64,000 bases of DNA from Alkalisalibacterium limincola (GCF_008017755.1 NZ_VRTS01000005.1:62001-126000), one strand, 5' to 3'; positions 51,496 to 61,820 are shown, counted from the stretch's first letter. Program-made: numbers and translations. Notes: generated by a model from the sequence alone, not told the origin.

Positions 51496-53098
51496 GTCCT
51501 CATTGGCCTGCCTGCTGGGCGCCATCCTGCTGGCCGGCAGCGCGCCGGCCTGGGCGGTGGACGTCGAGATCCTCAACGTCGACCCGCCCGGCGCCGGGCT
51601 CAACGACCCCACCCCCGCCAGCCCGGTGGGCGGCAATCCCGGCCTCACCGTTGGCGAACAGCGCCAGGCCGCCTACCGGTTCGCCGCCGATCTGTGGGGC
51701 AGCGTGCTGGAGGGCGACGCCACGGTGCGGGTCAACGCCAGCTTCGCCCCGCTCCCCTGCGCACCGACCACCGGCGTGCTGGCCAGTGCCGGCCCCACCT
51801 TCATCTTCTCCGACTTCCCCGGCGCGATCCCCGACACGTGGTACCACGTGGCCCTGGCCAAGGCGATCACCGGCGACGACCTCATCGGCACCGACCCGGA
51901 CATCGTCACCACGTTCAATGCCAGCGCCGGCCAGCCGGGCTGCCTGGAGGCCTCGGGGTGGTACTACGGGTTCGATGGCAACGCGCCGCCCGGGCAGTTC
52001 AACTTCCTCAACGTCGTCATGCACGAGATCGGCCACGGGCTGGGGTTCTCCGGGTTCGAGAACGTCACCACCGGCACGCTGTTCTTCGGGCTGCCGAGCA
52101 TCTACGCCACCTTCAGTCGTGACGGCATCACCGGCCTGCTGATCCGCGACATCACGAATGCCGAACGGGCCGCGGCCTTCCGCAACGACGGTGGCCTGGT
52201 GTGGGTGGGCGATTCGGTGACGACGGAATCGGAACTGGTGCTCGACACCGGGGTGCCCGAGTTCCGGGTGCTCACGCCCGCCGCCATCGCCGGACCGTAT
52301 GCGTTCGGCACGGCGGCGTTCGGCCCCGCGATCGGCACCGACAACTTCAGCGGCGATGTGGTGACGGCCCTGTCCGGGGAAGTGCTGCCGACCGCCTGCG
52401 AGCCGCTGACCAACGCCGCCGACGTGGCCGGGAACATCGCCCTGGTCGTCCGCGGCGCCTGTACGTTCACGATCAAGGCACTCAACGCACAGAATGCCGG
52501 CGCGACGGGCGTGATCGTGGCCAACAATTCCGGGGGCACGTTCGGAATGGGCGGCGACGACCCGAACGTGGTGATCCCGGTCATCAGCGTGTCGGAGGAC
52601 GATGGGGCGCTGTTCTTCGCCAACGAACCCGAGCTCAGTGTCGCGTTCACCATCGACGAGACGCGTCTGCGCGGCACCGATCCGGACGGCTTCGTGCAGC
52701 TGTACGCACCCAGCGCGGTGGCACAGGGCTCATCGGTCTCGCACTTCGACACGCGGCTCGACCCGAATGCGCTGATGGAGCCCTTCATCACCGCCTCGCT
52801 GATCGCCCACCTCAACCTGGACCTGACCCCTGCCTTGTTCGAGGACATCGGCTGGGGCATCAACCGGGGGACGGCGCGCATCGGCAATTGCGATACCGGT
52901 GTCCCGGTCTCGACCGAGGGCGGGTTGATCGTCGGTGCCAACATCGTGGCCACGGCCCAGTTGTGCCGCTCGGTGTCGGGCAACCAGGGTGCACTGGTGA
53001 ACTGCATGGTCGACCACGCCAAGGCACTTCGCGATGCGGGCCTGATCAGCGCGCAGCAATCCAGCCAGGTACGGTCCTGCACGGCGCGCTGGCGCTGA
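51488..53098 (+). CDS. Secreted zinc metalloprotease, M8-like, with inserted PA domain
   Basis: A 536-residue exported protein. The signal peptide ends near PAWA. The zinc motif MHEIGHGLGFSGF has His179, Glu180 and His183. There is no third His at the usual metzincin spot. A protease-associated (PA) domain spans about 262-400 (NIALVVRGACTFTIKALNAQ). After it come SVSHFDTRLDPNALMEPF, with His419 and a Met-turn-like ALM, as in leishmanolysin-type M8 peptidases. The C-terminus has Cys pairs (CDTG, LCRS). Probably a secreted or surface protease. Confidence 0.78.
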   Translation: MNKSSLACLLGAILLAGSAPAWAVDVEILNVDPPGAGLNDPTPASPVGGNPGLTVGEQRQAAYRFAADLWGSVLEGDATVRVNASFAPLPCAPTTGVLASAGPTFIFSDFPGAIPDTWYHVALAKAITGDDLIGTDPDIVTTFNASAGQPGCLEASGWYYGFDGNAPPGQFNFLNVVMHEIGHGLGFSGFENVTTGTLFFGLPSIYATFSRDGITGLLIRDITNAERAAAFRNDGGLVWVGDSVTTESELVLDTGVPEFRVLTPAAIAGPYAFGTAAFGPAIGTDNFSGDVVTALSGEVLPTACEPLTNAADVAGNIALVVRGACTFTIKALNAQNAGATGVIVANNSGGTFGMGGDDPNVVIPVISVSEDDGALFFANEPELSVAFTIDETRLRGTDPDGFVQLYAPSAVAQGSSVSHFDTRLDPNALMEPFITASLIAHLNLDLTPALFEDIGWGINRGTARIGNCDTGVPVSTEGGLIVGANIVATAQLCRSVSGNQGALVNCMVDHAKALRDAGLISAQQSSQVRSCTARWR

Positions 53099-53117
53099 CG
53101 CTGGCCGCTGTCGGAAG

Positions 53118-53149
53118 GGAAGCCGCGGGCCTGCCGGCCCGCGGCTTCC
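53118..53149. terminator. Perfect 14-bp hairpin terminator
   Basis: Arms GGAAGCCGCGGGCC (53118-53131) and GGCCCGCGGCTTCC (53136-53149) pair perfectly around a TGCC loop. It lies between the convergent protease and methyltransferase genes, so it probably serves both strands. No T-tract is present. Confidence 0.75.
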
Positions 53150-53158
53150 TGCCCACTC

Positions 53159-53815
53159 TCAGTCCAGGGGCTTGGTGATGATCGCCTGCCGGTGCCCCTG
53201 GCGGCGCTTCTCGAATACCGCGATGGAGTCGTAGAACGCGATGGAATCGGTGCTGCGGCTGAAGTCGTCGACCTGCAGGTCCTCCGGCGCATGCACCGCG
53301 TTGAGCTGGTCGATCTTGCGCTTGGCGTATTCGATGAACGTGTGCGGCAGGCCCAGTCCACCCTCGTACTTGGGCCAGTAGCAGGTGTGGAGGTCCTCGA
53401 CGAAGTAGACGCCGTTGTCGCGCACGTGCGGGTAGAGCAGCTCGAAGGACGCGATGAGGTGCGACATCCGGTGGCTGCCGTCGTCGATGACGATGTCGAA
53501 CTCGGGGTATTTGTCCAGGATCGTGCCGATGACCGCCGGATCGTCCTGGCTGCCGATGAACACCTCGATGTTCTCGCGCTCGTGCTGCTTGCACTCGGGA
53601 TTGATGTCCAGGCCCACGATGCGCGCGCCCTCGCCGAAGTAGGCCTTCCACATCTCCATCGAACCGCCGCCGTGCACGCCGATCTCGAGCACCGTCGGTG
53701 CGGTGCCGCGGAAGCGCTCGAAGTGACGCTCGTACACGTCGAAGTAGTGCACCCACTTGTGCAGGCGCTTGCCGGAGTTGTTGAGGAAATAGCGGTGCAG
53801 GAAGCCCGAGCTCAT
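53159..53815 (-). CDS. Class I SAM-dependent methyltransferase
   Basis: A 218-residue methyltransferase. SAM-binding motif I is TVLEIGVHGGGSMEMWKAYF near residue 40, then VGLDINPECKQHE and DIVIDDGSHRMSHLIASFE, the pattern of the CmcI/MycF-like O-methyltransferase group. It starts at 53815 (MSSGFLHRYFLNNSGK), 52 bp after the ABC ATPase gene in the same direction. Substrate is unknown; sugar or small-molecule O-methylation is possible. Confidence 0.85.
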   Translation of the reverse strand: MSSGFLHRYFLNNSGKRLHKWVHYFDVYERHFERFRGTAPTVLEIGVHGGGSMEMWKAYFGEGARIVGLDINPECKQHERENIEVFIGSQDDPAVIGTILDKYPEFDIVIDDGSHRMSHLIASFELLYPHVRDNGVYFVEDLHTCYWPKYEGGLGLPHTFIEYAKRKIDQLNAVHAPEDLQVDDFSRSTDSIAFYDSIAVFEKRRQGHRQAIITKPLD

Positions 53816-53867
53816 GCGTTGGCCCTTGGAAAGCGGAGGAAAAACGGGTTCGCGCAGAATACCCGGA

Positions 53868-55330
53868 TCACGCGGGTGCGGTGACTTGCAGCACCTGGTC
53901 GCCCAGCGCCGCGGCGGCGTCCGGGTCGTGGGTGATGAACACCATCGCCAGCGCGTGCTCGCGCTTGAGCTTGCCGAGCAGTGCGATGACCGCATTGCGG
54001 TGTTCGGCGTCCAGCGCCGACACCGCCTCGTCGCAGACCAGCAGCTTCGGGCCGCAGGCCAGCGCGCGGGCGATCGCGATGCGCTGGCGTTGGCCGCCGG
54101 AGAACGAGTGCGGGTAGCGCTCGGCGGTGGCCGGGTCGACGCCGACGGATTCCAACAGTTCCAGCGCGCGCTGGCGGCGCTCGGCGTTGCTGCCGATGCG
54201 GTGGATGCGCAGCGGCTCGGCGACGATGTCGACCACGCGCATACGCGGGTCCAGCGAGGCAAACGGATCCTGGAACACCGCGCCGATGTCGCGGCCCAGC
54301 GCACGGCGTTGCTTCGGCGGCAGCGACAGCACGTCGTGGCCGAGGATGTCGATGCGGCCGTCCACCGTGCCCGGCACCAGTCCCAGCACCGCGCGTGCGA
54401 TCGTGCTCTTGCCGCTGCCCGAGGCACCGAGGACGGCCAGGCACTGGCCGCGTGGGATCTCGAAGCCGACATCGCTGACCGCCGCGGTGTCGGCGCCTCG
54501 GTAGCGGACGGTGAGTCCTGAGACCGTCAAGCCGGGCTCGCCACCCTGCAGCCCCGGCTGGTGCGGCGGCGGGCGCGAAGCCTCGACCAGCCGCTGCGTG
54601 TACGCATGCTGCGGCGAGGCCAGCAATCCGGCCGTCGTGCCGGTCTCCACCACCTCTCCGCCCTGCAGCACCATCACCCGGTCGGCGTGCCGCGCCACCT
54701 GGCCCAGGTCGTGGCTGACCAGCAGCACACCCAGGCCCAGCTCGGCGCGCAGTTGCCCGAACAGCTCCAGCACCGCCTCACCGAGGTCCGGGTCCAGCGC
54801 TGATGTGGGCTCGTCAGCCAGCAGCACCGAGGCCCGCAGGCCAGCGCCAACGCCACCAGCACGCGTTGGCGCTGTCCACCGGACAGCTGGTGCGGATAGC
54901 GGCGCAGCATCACCGCGGCGTCGGGCAGGCGCACCAGCCCGATGAGTTCCAGCGCGCGTTGCTGTGCGGCGCGGCGGTCCAGGCCCGCGGCGTAGCGCAG
55001 CGTCTCGCGCAGTTGATCGCCGACCTGGCGCATCGGGTGCAGTGCCGCCAGCGGGTCCTGCGGCACCCAGCCGATGTGGCGACCGCGAAGCTGCGCGTGC
55101 GCCTTGCCGTGCAGGGGCACCGGCGCGCCATCCACCACCAGGGTGCCCGAAGCCCGCAGCCCCTCCGGCAGCAGGTCCAGCAGCGCCAGCGTGGTCAGGC
55201 TCTTGCCGGAACCACTTTCCCCCACCAGGCCCACGCACTCGCCGGCCGGCAGGTTCAGGTCCAGCGGGCCGACCAGACGCCCGTAGGCGGTGTCGATGCA
55301 CAGACCGCGAAGTTCGACCGCGGCACTCAC
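53868..55330 (-). CDS. Peptide ABC transporter double ATPase, YejF/GsiA type (frameshifted in this sequence)
   Basis: Two ABC cassettes in one polypeptide, 487 residues when restored. Cassette 1: Walker A GESGSGKS, signature QLSGGQRQRVLVALALACG and LLADEPTSALDPDLGEAV. Cassette 2: GASGSGKSTIARAVLGLV, SFSGGQRQRIAIARALACG. The frame breaks near 54825-54834 inside cassette 1; adding one base joins them. It starts with GTG 55330, overlapping the permease stop (GTGA). It should power peptide or nickel-type uptake with the neighbouring permease. Confidence 0.87.
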
Positions 55331-56267
55331 AAGACGCCTCCGCGCACGGCAGCGCCAGCGCCACCGCCCGCCTTCGCACCACCGACACCCACGCCCGGCC
55401 CCATCCCGGCACCCGCATCCGCACCACCCCCGGGCAGCCCACCGTCCGTGCGTCCGCTGACATCCAGCCAATCACGCAGCCCGTCGCCCAGGAATTGGAA
55501 CGCCGCCAGCGTCGCGGTCAGGAACAGCGCCGGGAACAGCAGCGTCCAGGGCGCGTGGTCGATCTCCTGCGCGCCCTCGGCCAGCAGCGTGCCCCAGCTG
55601 GCGGCGGGCTCGTCCACGCTCAGGCCGAGGAAGCCGAGGAAACTTTCGACCAGGATCGCCTGCGGCAGGATCAGCCCCAGGTACACCAGCGCCAGCGGCA
55701 GCAGGTTCGGCAGCAGGTGCCACCGCAGCACCTGGCTGGTGGAGGCGCCGGCGGCGCGCGCGGCCAGCACGAACGGCGCCTCGCGCAGCCGCGCCGCCTC
55801 CGCACGTACCACCCGCGCCAGATCGATCCACACATAGCCACCGATCGCCCCGAGCAGCAGCCACAGCGAGCGCTCGAACAGCGTCAGCAGCAGGATGACC
55901 AGCAGCAGGAAGGGCAGGGCACTCATCACGTCGAGCACGCGCACCATCGCCCGCTCGATGAAGCCGCCCAGGTAACCGGCCAGCGCGCCATAGCCCAGGC
56001 CCAGCACCAGCGCGATCAGGCTGGCCAGGATGCCAATGCCCAGCGACAGCCGCCCGCCGGCCAGCACGCGCGCGAACACGTCGCGCCCGATCGCATCGGT
56101 GCCGAAAAGGTGGGCCCACGACGGCGCCTGGGACAGCGCCTCCCAATTCGGCCGATGCGGATCGGCGCGCCCAGCCACGGGCCCACCCACACCAGCAGCA
56201 GCATCAGGCCCAGCACGGTCAGGCAGGCGCGGGCCACGGGCGGCAATGGGCGGGAGGGTCGCGACAC
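55327..56267 (-). CDS. DppC/OppC-type ABC permease (frameshifted in this sequence)
   Basis: A 313-residue inner-membrane permease when restored. After an N-terminal helix (LTVLGLMLLLVWVGPWLG) the frame breaks near 56160-56166; one added base gives LGAPDPHRPNWEALSQ. Then come FGTDAIGRDVFARVLAGGRL, the typical start of the DppC domain, and the EAA-like loop ARAAGASTSQVLRWHLLPN. The start is probably GTG 56267. It is divergent from hemB. No DppB-type permease or binding protein is next to it. Confidence 0.84.
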
Positions 56268-56277
56268 ACCGGCATGA

Positions 56278-57323
<1,046 letters not shown>

Positions 57324-57328
57324 AACCC

Positions 57329-58171
57329 ATGCCCCGCAAGTTCGCCGTGTTCGGCCACCCCGCCTCGCATTCGCTGTCGCCGCGCATCCACGCCGCGTTC
57401 GCCGCGCAGTTCGACCAGACGCTGCAGTACGACATCATCGACGCCGCGCCCGAGCAGCTGGCCGACGCGCTGGAGCGCTTCGCCGCCGAAGGTGGCGTGG
57501 GCGCCAACATCACCGTGCCGCACAAGGTAGCCGCGTTCGAGCTGTGTGCCGAAGTGACCGACCGCGCCCGCCGCTCCGGGGCCGCCAACGTGCTGACCCG
57601 CGTGGGCGACGGCTGGCACGGCGACAACACCGACGGCACCGGCCTGGTGCGCGACCTGACCGGCCGCCGCCGCCTCGACCTGCGCGGCCGCCACGTGCTG
57701 CTGCTGGGCGCCGGCGGTGCCGCGCGCGGCGTGGCCGTGTCGATGCTGGATGCCGGCGTGCGCCGCATCACCATCGTCAACCGCACCCCGGCCAACGCCG
57801 ACGCGCTGGTGGACACGCTGGCCGCGCCCGACCACGTCGGCTCGCGCTATTGGAAGGACATGCGCGACATCGGCGACTTCGAACTGATCATCAACACCAC
57901 CTCTGCCGGCCGCAGCGGCGAAATGCTGGATCTGCCCAGCAGCCTGGTGAACACGCTGACCACCGCCGTGGACATCAGCTACGGCGAAGTGTCGATCGGC
58001 TTCCTGAGCTGGGCCCGCGCCGCCGGCTGCCGTCACGCCTTCGACGGCCTGGGCATGCTGGTGGAACAGGCCGCCTTGGCCTACGAGCACTGGCACGGCA
58101 AGCGCCCCGACACCGACGAGGTGTTCGCGGACCTGCAGTCGCACTCGGTGGAGTTCGCCAGTGGCGATTGA
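57329..58171 (+). CDS. aroE: Shikimate dehydrogenase
   Basis: A 280-residue enzyme that reduces 3-dehydroshikimate to shikimate on the way to chorismate. Motifs: GHPASHSLSPRIHAAF near residue 9, NITVPHK near 60, the NADP loop LLGAGGAARGVAVSM near 127 and the C-terminal DGLGMLVEQAALAYEHW. It starts 5 bp after hemB and is co-transcribed. A terminator-like hairpin follows at 58206-58232. Confidence 0.96.
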   Translation: MPRKFAVFGHPASHSLSPRIHAAFAAQFDQTLQYDIIDAAPEQLADALERFAAEGGVGANITVPHKVAAFELCAEVTDRARRSGAANVLTRVGDGWHGDNTDGTGLVRDLTGRRRLDLRGRHVLLLGAGGAARGVAVSMLDAGVRRITIVNRTPANADALVDTLAAPDHVGSRYWKDMRDIGDFELIINTTSAGRSGEMLDLPSSLVNTLTTAVDISYGEVSIGFLSWARAAGCRHAFDGLGMLVEQAALAYEHWHGKRPDTDEVFADLQSHSVEFASGD

Positions 58172-58205
58172 GTGCAGCCGGTGAACGCACGCGGGACACG
58201 GGAGG

Positions 58206-58232
58206 GGGCCGCGATGCGGCCCTTCTTCCTTT
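58206..58232 (+). terminator. Rho-independent terminator after aroE
   Basis: The stem GGGCCGC (58206-58212) and GCGGCCC (58216-58222) with a 3-nt loop is followed by the pyrimidine-rich TTCTTCCTTT (58223-58232). It overlaps the start region of the next gene, so it may also act in attenuation. Confidence 0.55.
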
Positions 58233-58485
58233 GAACTGCCGGGAAGGCTGCGGGGCGTGCTGTATCGCGCCTTCGATTACCTCGCCGATTCCGGGGATGC
58301 CGCATGGCAAGCCGGCCGGGGTGCCATGCGTGCAATTGGATGATGCGATGCGGTGTCGGTTGTTTGGAAAGCCGGAAAGGCCGGGGTTTTGTGTGGGACT
58401 GAGGCCGGAGGCGGGGATGTGTGGGGAGTCTCAGCGAGAAGCCATGGCGTTGTTGGGGGCCTTGGAGCTTGCTACAGCACCGTAG
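58231..58485 (+). CDS. YkgJ-family cysteine cluster protein
   Basis: An 84-residue protein with the cysteine cluster CREGCGACC at its start, then PSITSPIPGMPHGKPAGVPC, CRLF, PGFCVGLRP and MCGES, typical of the YkgJ/UPF0153 metal-binding family. The start is uncertain. TTG 58231 fits, but ATG 58214 has a strong GGAGG 8 nt before it and would be in frame if one base were missing between them. Codons ending in G or T dominate, unlike the C-ending usage of its neighbours. Confidence 0.75.
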   Translation: MNCREGCGACCIAPSITSPIPGMPHGKPAGVPCVQLDDAMRCRLFGKPERPGFCVGLRPEAGMCGESQREAMALLGALELATAP

Positions 58486-58522
58486 GGGCCAATAACAGCT
58501 CGCCATACCAATGCGGTGAATC

Positions 58523-59209
58523 TCAGGTTTGCGATCCAGGCGTACGACCCATCTCCTCGATCAAACCTTCTCCCTGACTTCGCACGTTTCCTACCTCTCG
58601 CCGCACCGGATGAAAACCAACCTCGACGGCTGGCGCCCCGGCGACGATTGCCCCGGCCGCATCGGCGCTACCGTCCAACCAGTCACCCAGCACCTCAGGA
58701 TGCAGCGCCAGTGGCATGCGATTGTGCAGCGCCGCGATTTCCCCCTCGCCGTCGCGGGTAATGATCGAGAACGACTCCATGGGCTCGGCTGCCACCTGTT
58801 CGTTGCGCTCCCACAGCCCGGCAAACAGCATCAGCCCCGCCTTGGGGTGGATCCAGTAAGGCTGCTTCACGCCGTCTTCGGTGCGCCACTCGTAGTAGCC
58901 GGTGGCAATCACCAGGCAGCGCCGGGCCTTCCACGCGGCGCGAAAGGCGGGCTTCGTGGCGGCGGTCTCCACCCGGGCGTTGATGGTGCTGTAGCCGATC
59001 TTGGTGTCCTTCGCCCACGCGGGCACAAGACCCCAACGCAGGCGCTCGGCCACGGCCTGGCCGTCGCGCGACAGAATCACCCAGGCGTTTTGGGACGGGG
59101 CGATGTTGTAGGCCGGCTCCGGATCCTGCGCGGGCGTGGCCACGGCCAGCGGTGCGGTGAACGCGTGCACTTCGGCCCAAGTGGCGTGGTTGGTGTAGCG
59201 GCCGCACAT
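58523..59209 (-). CDS. SOS response-associated peptidase (HMCES/YedK type)
   Basis: A 228-residue protein that forms a covalent link with abasic sites in single-stranded DNA through Cys2. It starts at MCGRYTNHATW, giving the catalytic Cys2; upstream methionines would bury it. AYNIAPSQN, INARVETAATKPAFR, GYYEWR and LHNRMPLALHP, the conserved family blocks, follow. It ends 5 bp from the CHAD gene start on the same strand, so the two may be co-transcribed. Confidence 0.92.
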   Translation of the reverse strand: MCGRYTNHATWAEVHAFTAPLAVATPAQDPEPAYNIAPSQNAWVILSRDGQAVAERLRWGLVPAWAKDTKIGYSTINARVETAATKPAFRAAWKARRCLVIATGYYEWRTEDGVKQPYWIHPKAGLMLFAGLWERNEQVAAEPMESFSIITRDGEGEIAALHNRMPLALHPEVLGDWLDGSADAAGAIVAGAPAVEVGFHPVRREVGNVRSQGEGLIEEMGRTPGSQT

Positions 59210-59213
59210 GGGC

Positions 59214-60116
59214 TTAGGTTTCCTTCGACCAGACGCGCAGGAACTCGGCGAAGCGACGTTCCAGATGCTTTGGCTTCTCCGCAAACAATCGTCCTCCCAC
59301 TGGCTGGCTTGCTTTCTCCAACTTGGCCGTGCGCTGGTCTATGCACCGGGAGAACTCGTCGAGATCAGCCTCGTTCGCTGAAAGCACCGAATCCTCCATG
59401 ACCCGGTCCCGCAGCACGCACAGGTTGTGGTGGTCGCCCAGCAGTTGGCCCAATGCGTCCGTCTCCTCGCGCCTTGCCTTCATGACGGTGGGCCAGGCTT
59501 CGCGCAGCAGACGGACGTGGTACCCGTGGTACTTCACCCGCTTTCGCCACTCGTGGAAGCTCTTGGCCGACGGTTCGTCGAGCGCGGCCTGCATCGCGGT
59601 TCGCGCTCGGGCGTAGGACTTTCGCAAACCTGCGAGGGCTGTGCCGTACCCCTCATCGTCGATACGCAGCGACGATGCGCGCTCGAGGCCCGCCACCATC
59701 GCGGCCTCGAACTCCCGCAGGCATTCGCTGATCCGGTCCTCGTCCGCCATCAGCGTGTCCCTGCGCATCTGCAGTCTGGCGCGGATGGCGTGCATGGTGG
59801 CCGCATCCACCTCGCCGCTGCACTTTTTGGAAAGCGCGTCGCAGGTCTCGATCAGGGCCTCCGCATCACGCGCATCGGAAAGCATGCGCGCAGCGTCGCG
59901 GTACCAGGCGTTCTCTTCCGAGTACGTCTTCATCCCGCTGCGGACCAGTCGCAGCGCGCCGCGGATCTTCTTGCAGCGCTTGCGTACCTGGTGGATGGTG
60001 CTGGCCTGGTCGAGGCTGGTGTCCGCCAGCTCGCCGAGGGCACGCTCGACCTGTTCGGACACAACGCGGCGAATGCCCTTCTGAAGCGATTCGCCGGTTT
60101 TGAAACGGTATGGCAT
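59214..60116 (-). CDS. CHAD-domain protein
   Basis: A 300-residue all-helical protein with the CHAD pattern of conserved His and basic residues: IHQVRKRCKKIRGALRLVR near residue 42 and SFHEWRKRVKYHGYHVRLLR near 190. CHAD domains bind polyphosphate or act with CYTH enzymes. No CYTH domain is present in this gene. It starts at 60116 (MPYRFKTGESLQKG). Upstream of and close to the peptidase gene. Polyphosphate binding is a family inference. Confidence 0.88.
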   Translation of the reverse strand: MPYRFKTGESLQKGIRRVVSEQVERALGELADTSLDQASTIHQVRKRCKKIRGALRLVRSGMKTYSEENAWYRDAARMLSDARDAEALIETCDALSKKCSGEVDAATMHAIRARLQMRRDTLMADEDRISECLREFEAAMVAGLERASSLRIDDEGYGTALAGLRKSYARARTAMQAALDEPSAKSFHEWRKRVKYHGYHVRLLREAWPTVMKARREETDALGQLLGDHHNLCVLRDRVMEDSVLSANEADLDEFSRCIDQRTAKLEKASQPVGGRLFAEKPKHLERRFAEFLRVWSKET

Positions 60117-60230
60117 GGGTCGCGACCTCCGACCTGACTCTAGCGCGGCAGCGTGCAAACCAGATGAACCCGCCGCGACCCTCGACGGCACGGCATCAAG
60201 CGATGCCAGCGCACCCGACCGGAGGGCCGA

Positions 60231-60938
60231 TTACAGCGCCAACTCTTCATCCAGCAGCAACAAAGCGGCGGCCGCCGCGGCGAGGTAGACGCGCTCCCCT
60301 TCATCGGGCCGCTGGTCCATGTGCACCCGGCCGGCATTGAGCATGTCCACCACCATCAGCGGCACGCCGTTGTGGAGCAGTTCGAAACCGGTGGCCTCGG
60401 CTGCCGGCCACGATGACCCCTCGTATCCGTGGACGCTTCGAAGCAGGTATTCGCCCGAGGGCGAAACCAGACGCCCGTGCAGGCGAGTGCCCTTGCGTGA
60501 CATCTCCAGCGGCATGACCCGTGCGGCGCCATCGAACCAAAAACCGCAGGCCATCATCGGTCCAGCCAGTGCGGTCAGGTCCACGTCCAGTGGGGCGTGG
60601 GTGCCATGGACGGCAGCCCAGGTGCGGATGCGGCACTGCACTTCGACCGGCGACTGGTTCGGCGCGACCAGGGTGAACGCGTAGCGGCGGGCAGCGCGGC
60701 CGATGTCGACCGACCCCACCGGAATCGCCCAGCTGAAGGTGCTGCCTTCGCGCATCTCCAGCGCGCTGTAGGGACCGAACCGCACCGGCTCGTTGAAACG
60801 GCGCGGCGAATGGCCGCTGACCTCGTAGCTGCTGGCGTGGTCCGCGAATCCATCCGGCAACCGCACCTGTGCGGGCGTGCATGCGACCAGGGCCGTTGTT
60901 GCAGCCACCACGATGGAGAATCCGTGCAATGAACGCAT
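60231..60938 (-). CDS. Lipoprotein of unknown function
   Basis: A 235-residue protein with a lipoprotein signal peptide (MRSLHGFSIVVAATTALVAC, Cys20 as the lipid site). The mature part has GHSPRRFNEPVRFGPYSALE, WAIPVGSVDIGRAARRYAF and an end rich in Ala/Leu (AAAAAALLLLDEELAL). No family is recognised. A longer start at 60983 is possible but adds residues before the signal peptide. Confidence 0.65.
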   Translation of the reverse strand: MRSLHGFSIVVAATTALVACTPAQVRLPDGFADHASSYEVSGHSPRRFNEPVRFGPYSALEMREGSTFSWAIPVGSVDIGRAARRYAFTLVAPNQSPVEVQCRIRTWAAVHGTHAPLDVDLTALAGPMMACGFWFDGAARVMPLEMSRKGTRLHGRLVSPSGEYLLRSVHGYEGSSWPAAEATGFELLHNGVPLMVVDMLNAGRVHMDQRPDEGERVYLAAAAAALLLLDEELAL

Positions 60939-61056
60939 GTGCGTAACGCTCGAGGGGAGGTGGCCGGATGCTAGGGCTGGCAAGGCGAGCTTCCCCCCTG
61001 CCGTTGGTCACTGGCGCCGGAGTTCGTTCAGCCGCTGCTCGGGAAAGGGGGGCGAT

Positions 61057-61101
61057 ACCCGCGCCCTGCTCAAGTCCTACCGCGACACGCGCGCTCAGCG
61101 G
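61057..61101 (+). repeat. Direct repeat, copy A (relic of the DrrA-type gene start)
   Basis: These 45 bp match 62081-62127 with one mismatch and a 2-bp gap. Copy B is the coding sequence for residues 7-22 of the DrrA-type ATPase. Copy A is non-coding and contains the stop codon of the reductase gene. The copies flank the reductase gene. Confidence 0.85.
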
Positions 61102-61820
61102 TACTCGGGGTTTGGGTGGTCGAAGCGGCAGCCGGCATCCCAGGCGCTGCGCTGGTTGCCGTGCACGGGAATGCCGCCGGCGTCCTTCAGCAGTCGCGCC
61201 AAGTGCATCAGGTTCCAGGTCATGAAGGTGGTGTTGCGCTGGGTGAAATCGTTGTCGTAGCCGGTGCCGTCGTCGCCATAGGACGGCCCCGGGCCGGCCT
61301 CGCCGATCCAGCCGGCGTCGGCCTGCGGGGGGATGGTGTAGCCCAGGTGCTGCAGCGCGTACAGCACGCTCATCGCGCAGTGCTTGATGCCGTCCTCGTT
61401 GCCGGTCACCAGGCAGCCGCCGACCCGGCCGTAGTAGACATACTGTCCGGCCGCGTTGAGCTTGCCGGATTCGCCATACAGGCGCTCGATCACGCGCCGG
61501 CACACCGAGCTCTCCTCGCCCAGCCAGATCGGCGTGGCCAGCACCAGGATGTCGGCTGCCATCACCTGCTTGCACAGGGCCGGCCAGTCGTCTCGATCGA
61601 AACCGTGTTCGGTCATGTCCGGCTGCACGCCGGGCGGCAGGTCCAGGTCTACCGGGCGCACGAGGTCGACGTGGACCTTGTTGGCGCGCATGACGCCCGC
61701 GGCGACATGGATCAGTCGCTCGGTGTGCGAGTCGGTGCCGCTTGGTTTGAGCGTACAGTTGAGGAACAGCGCCCGCAGGTCGTGGTAGCTCGAAGGGGGA
61801 GGCGGTTCGGTGGCGGTCAT
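61095..61820 (-). CDS. Flavodoxin-fold NAD(P)H-dependent oxidoreductase
   Basis: A 241-residue protein of the NADPH-dependent FMN reductase family. It has the FMN loop LFLNCTLKPSGTDSHTERL near residue 18, VMAADILVLATPIWLGEESS near 88 and GCLVTGNEDGIKHC near 134, the second FMN-contact loop. It starts at 61820 (MTATEPPPPSSYHD). Its stop lies inside repeat copy A. It is divergent from the DrrAB-type exporter genes. Substrate unknown; quinone or drug reduction is possible. Confidence 0.86.
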   Translation of the reverse strand: MTATEPPPPSSYHDLRALFLNCTLKPSGTDSHTERLIHVAAGVMRANKVHVDLVRPVDLDLPPGVQPDMTEHGFDRDDWPALCKQVMAADILVLATPIWLGEESSVCRRVIERLYGESGKLNAAGQYVYYGRVGGCLVTGNEDGIKHCAMSVLYALQHLGYTIPPQADAGWIGEAGPGPSYGDDGTGYDNDFTQRNTTFMTWNLMHLARLLKDAGGIPVHGNQRSAWDAGCRFDHPNPEYR

